A DNA stretch of 21,669 nt from Larix sibirica (taxonomy: Eukaryota; Streptophyta; Pinopsida; Pinales; Pinaceae), in contig NWUY0300063344.1 of assembly GCA_004151065.3 (NCBI GenBank), positions 1-21,669 on the forward strand, read 5' to 3'. Positions 19,118 through 21,669 of this stretch are shown here, piece after piece (the first letter of the stretch is position 1; each line of letters begins with the position of its first letter). Below the pieces are notes generated by a model. The model had not been told where the DNA came from. It ran no database searches and saw only the letters and a program-made list of their open reading frames with translations. Both the position numbers and the translations under genes were made by a program.

Positions 19118-19196
19118 TCCCAATGGACAAGGCATTATCTTCCCACCCTAGAGATTATCTTTGGATTCTTGGTCCCTTATAGGAATAACCCATCCT

Positions 19197-19210
19197 ACAA
19201 AAGGATATGA
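19197..19210 (+). other. Weak polypurine-tract candidate before the right LTR
   Basis: The bases acaaaaggatatga lie immediately before the right LTR start. A purine-rich tract here would prime plus-strand DNA synthesis. It is short and interrupted, so it is either eroded or not the true tract. Confidence 0.35.
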
Positions 19211-19374
19211 TGTTGTTACTCAACCTATCAATCAATCAATCAGTTGTTCAAGAATTCCTATGACATGAATGAAGTAGTCATATTTTGGAATGAGAATGTT
19301 GCTAAATCTCGGTCATATGCTCACGCACAAGAGATGGAAAGGGGAGGTCATCCTCGAATGATCGAGATCTATTG

Positions 19375-19654
19375 CACATGTTCCTAGGTTCTAATCTAGG
19401 CCATTCACGTGGAGGAACAAGCACGGGAGATAGAAAGGGAGTTCCATCCACTAATGGTTTAGATGTATTGCACATGTTTTGATATGGGTCATTCACGTTG
19501 AGGAACAAGCACAGGAAATGAAAAAGGGACTCTTCCTGCCAACGGTCAAGATATATCGCATGTGTTTTCACATTTTAATATGGTTCATTCGTGCTAAGGA
19601 ACCAGCACAGGGGATATAAATGGAATTCCACCCGCCAATGATACAGATTTAATA
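19375..19654 (+). repeat. Three 96-bp-type tandem units inside the right LTR
   Basis: Units begin cacatgttcctagg (19375), cacatgttttgat (19471) and catgtgttttcac (19559). Each includes a (g/t)gaggaacaagcac or ctaaggaaccagcac phrase and an aatgg/acgg-tcaagat phrase, corresponding to the array in the left LTR. Confidence 0.8.
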
Positions 19655-20112
19655 ACAGTTATCGATTGATGATTCTCTAGTTGGCCGAAGATTCACTCTT
19701 TGAGAAGTCCATGCCACGACAAGCAAAACATCAAAGGTTAGCCATCCACATGTGAAACAGTGCATGGGGTAGACCTGGCCTTATCATCTTATGACCGCCA
19801 ATGATAAAAGTACGTGTGTCCCTCCGGCTCATACAAAAATGCCAAAAACACCAACATGCCTCCTTTACATATTTAGAGGAAAGAGCATATGAAACGTTTG
19901 AAGGAGCCATGAATGGTGGATCATCTATCAACTGTTCTCATCCATCGACCCCAATGTACTCATGAGAAGAATGAGTTTAAGTGAAAATGGATATATATTA
20001 AATGAAAAAGAAGTCAAGATCTCTATTCCTACCCACTCCATAAGCTACTACATCCATATGTGTGAATACCAAGGGAGTACCAAATAAACACCATTTCAAC
20101 CCATTCCTCCAT

Positions 20113-20176
20113 CAAATGATTATTTTAAATTCAGTAGGATGCCAACCAAATGATTATTTTAAATTGAGTAGGATGC
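20113..20176 (+). repeat. Near-perfect 30-bp duplication (34-base period) in the right LTR
   Basis: The phrase caaatgattattttaaatt(c/g)agtaggatgc occurs at 20113-20142 and 20147-20176 with one difference. The left LTR has one diverged counterpart around 15640-15670, so it arose after insertion. Confidence 0.9.
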
Positions 20177-21194
20177 ATTTGGCATAGAAAAAAGGGGAAT
20201 TCGTGGTTATTTTGGGGACATCCATCCAATTAAAGATTACAATGAGCTACTAAGAGATCCACTATAGGTGGAAAAGGGGAAAATATAGCAACACCAAATT
20301 AGCTCCAAATTCATCCAGGAAATTGGAAAAGGGCCTTAAATGTTTATTTTAGTGGAATATGATGCAAAGGAAAGCATTCCTATTGGGGAAAGAGGAAGAG
20401 ATTCTAACCTAATTTTTAGGTCTCGCATTTCTCTCTCATAAAACTATAAAGGAGACATGTTTCTCTTTTACAAAGGAGGAGAAAATTGTATAGGGTAAGC
20501 CACCAAAAATTCTCTAAAATCTATGTAATGGGATCTGCAACATTAACACCGTCTCCTCTCTCACTCTCATTCTTTTCCCCATTGTAGGAATTCTCTGAAC
20601 CTCCATTTTGTGGGAAGGAGAAAAATAGGCACATGATCAAGATCAAAGTGTCCCTTTTGGTGCTTCCTATTGTAATCAAAATAATTGTTGTTCATTTTAT
20701 TGTATAAATCAAAAGCAAGGAAGATTTTCCACTAAACTAAGCAATGAAATTTCTAAGCATGTTATGCAGGTTTCCTTTCATTCTTTGTCTTCCATTTTGT
20801 TGAATTAATCGGTGGATCGGTTCATCTTTACCACTTGATTTTTTTTCTATTGCAAGCATTTTCTAAATGGAATGTATGATTAGCTCTCTTACGCACAACG
20901 TGTTTGTAACCTTACATCTGTCTTCCAAGTTATGGAACTGTGATTAAGGCATCCTAAAAATATTGGTTGGTTGAGTCTTTGTGGCCTACACTATATGAGG
21001 CCCTCTAGGTTTAAAAAGAATGTTCAAAGATATCCCTGACATCAAGGGTTAACCTCATGCACCAAAGACTCTTGTTGTAAATCTAGTCAATTGAGCTTAA
21101 TAGATAGAAAGGAATTTCCTAGGGTGACAGACTAGGATCCTTCAATCCTATTGAGTTAGGGTTACCTCCCTTAGCCTGAGAACTGGTTCGATGT

Positions 21195-21294
21195 CCTAAA
21201 GTGGTGTGGGGAGGTGCATCCCACATAGTATTCCATGTCCTTGTGCTTCCTTCCATCCTATTCCCCTCAAGTGTGATATTTAGAGAGAGGTTTT
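21195..21294. other. Junction DNA after the right LTR, no gene seen
   Basis: This stretch follows the last LTR-similar base. It does not resemble the copia connector found left of 14588, so the two flanks of the gag-only element do not join into one copia frame. Confidence 0.5.
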
Positions 21295-21540
21295 GTGAGG
21301 AGGTACAACCTAGGGGAAAACACTGTGGCCAGAAAGCTAACATATGAGGAAAAGGATTTGAAAGGACATATTGTGAACATTTATCAAAAGACACAAGCAT
21401 TGATTATTTATCTCATAGATACATTTTCAAGTGAAGGAGATTGGGTTTTAGATTTGTTCTCTGGTCCATATAACATTTATGATATTATAAATGAAAGCAT
21501 GCTCCAATTTCTATCATTTTTTATTCTTCAATCTATGTAA
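21295..21540 (+). pseudogene. Fragment resembling the C-terminal part of an N4/N6 DNA methylase
   Basis: An 81-codon frame ends its conserved part with QKTQALIIYLIDTF and then SEGDWVLDLFSG (SEGD...G at 21430-21465). Members of the N4/N6 DNA methylase family (PF01555 type) have Q-K-P-x-x-L...L-I...S-x-x-G-D-x-V-L-D-P-F-x-G-S-G-T, where the last part binds S-adenosylmethionine. Here Pro is Thr after Q-K, and the Ser-Gly-Thr after the FSG is replaced by Pro-Tyr-Asn. The frame then becomes hydrophobic and stops. No catalytic D/N/S-PP-Y/F motif is visible. It is probably a fragment carried by a repeat. The resemblance is short and could be coincidental. Confidence 0.4.
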
Positions 21541-21669
21541 TTTTTAATTTATGTTTCTTTAACCTATTTCACTTAATTATTTTTATGTATTTGTTGATTA
21601 GGCACAACACTAGAATGCTCCTTACAAAAAGAAAGAAATTGCATATCCATTGAAAAAGATCCACTACAA

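Larger units (their letters stand above)
14588..21194 (+). mobile_element. Gag-only LTR retrotransposon (LARD-like), two LTRs
   Basis: Two long direct repeats starting tgttgttactcaa frame an interior of about 2.5 kb. The interior contains a Gag-type frame but no protease, RT, RNase H or integrase motif that I could find, so the element would depend on enzymes from a relative. The LTRs differ at about 7 of 64 bases in one segment near their 3' ends (16439-16502 against 20935-20998), which implies an old insertion. The five bases before the left LTR are gttct. A matching gttcg occurs at 21186-21190 at the edge of the right LTR, so the target-site duplication is unproven. The 3' LTR ends are uncertain by about 10 bases and do not show a clear CA. 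Confidence 0.75.
19211..21194 (+). repeat. Right (3') LTR of the gag-only element
   Basis: Starts tgttgttactcaacc, matching the left LTR. It carries three rather than four 96-bp-type units (starts 19375, 19471 and 19559, the second shortened by about 8 bases). It also has a private duplication at 20113-20176. Similarity to the left LTR is lost after atgt at 21191-21194. Confidence 0.75.

Noticed and set aside
19302-19571. Minus-strand frame of 89 codons with repeated MCN-R/TS phrases
   Set aside because: The peptide repeat mirrors the 96-bp tandem units in the LTR, which explains the open frame.
21119-21400. 93-codon minus-strand open frame across the right LTR end
   Set aside because: It spans the LTR boundary and opposes the methylase-like frame. 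No motif supports it.

Overview
The window looks like non-genic DNA from a large, repeat-rich plant nuclear genome. A seed plant is likely and a conifer or other gymnosperm plausible, but that assignment is inference from the style of the repeats. I find no intact cellular gene, rRNA, tRNA gene or CRISPR array. Nearly everything recognisable is a decayed retroelement, carrying in-frame stops, frameshifts and lost catalytic or zinc-binding residues. By eye, the left 4 kb is richer in G+C than the AT-rich remainder.

Layout. (1) 1-3825, minus strand: a Ty3/gypsy relic. A proline-rich Gag start, a retrotransposon Gag domain, a CCHC knuckle with one Cys lost and a retropepsin-like region with a damaged active site run right to left. 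One reading frame then continues to the window edge and holds a second, eroded knuckle. RT, RNase H and integrase would lie left of base 1. (2) 3826-6200: leader- or LTR-like DNA probably belonging to that relic, with no firm boundaries. (3) 6200-10100: AT-rich DNA with a diverged 180-bp direct repeat (7611/8031) and a 34-bp tandem triplet (9105-9206). (4) 10143-10789: an unidentified coding-like frame with a tRNA-Met-type PBS look-alike at its end. (5) 11733-14587, plus strand: a Ty1/copia relic (hairpin, gag, CCHC, protease, integrase, start of the integrase-RT connector). A 205-bp SINE-like insertion at 13756-13960 sits in the integrase region between 18-bp target-site duplications. (6) 14588-21194: an LTR retrotransposon with two roughly 2-kb direct LTRs and a 2.5-kb interior that shows a Gag but no protease, RT or integrase, so it is a LARD-like, non-autonomous element. 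(7) 21295-21540: a short frame ending in a motif like that of N4/N6 DNA methylases.

Relative history. The SINE landed in copia DNA. The copia relic stops exactly where the left LTR of the gag-only element begins. It does not resume after the right LTR, so either the flank was lost or the join is a later rearrangement. The LTRs differ at about one base in ten where I compared them, and each has its own private duplications, so the gag-only element is not recent. None of the elements appears capable of autonomous movement.
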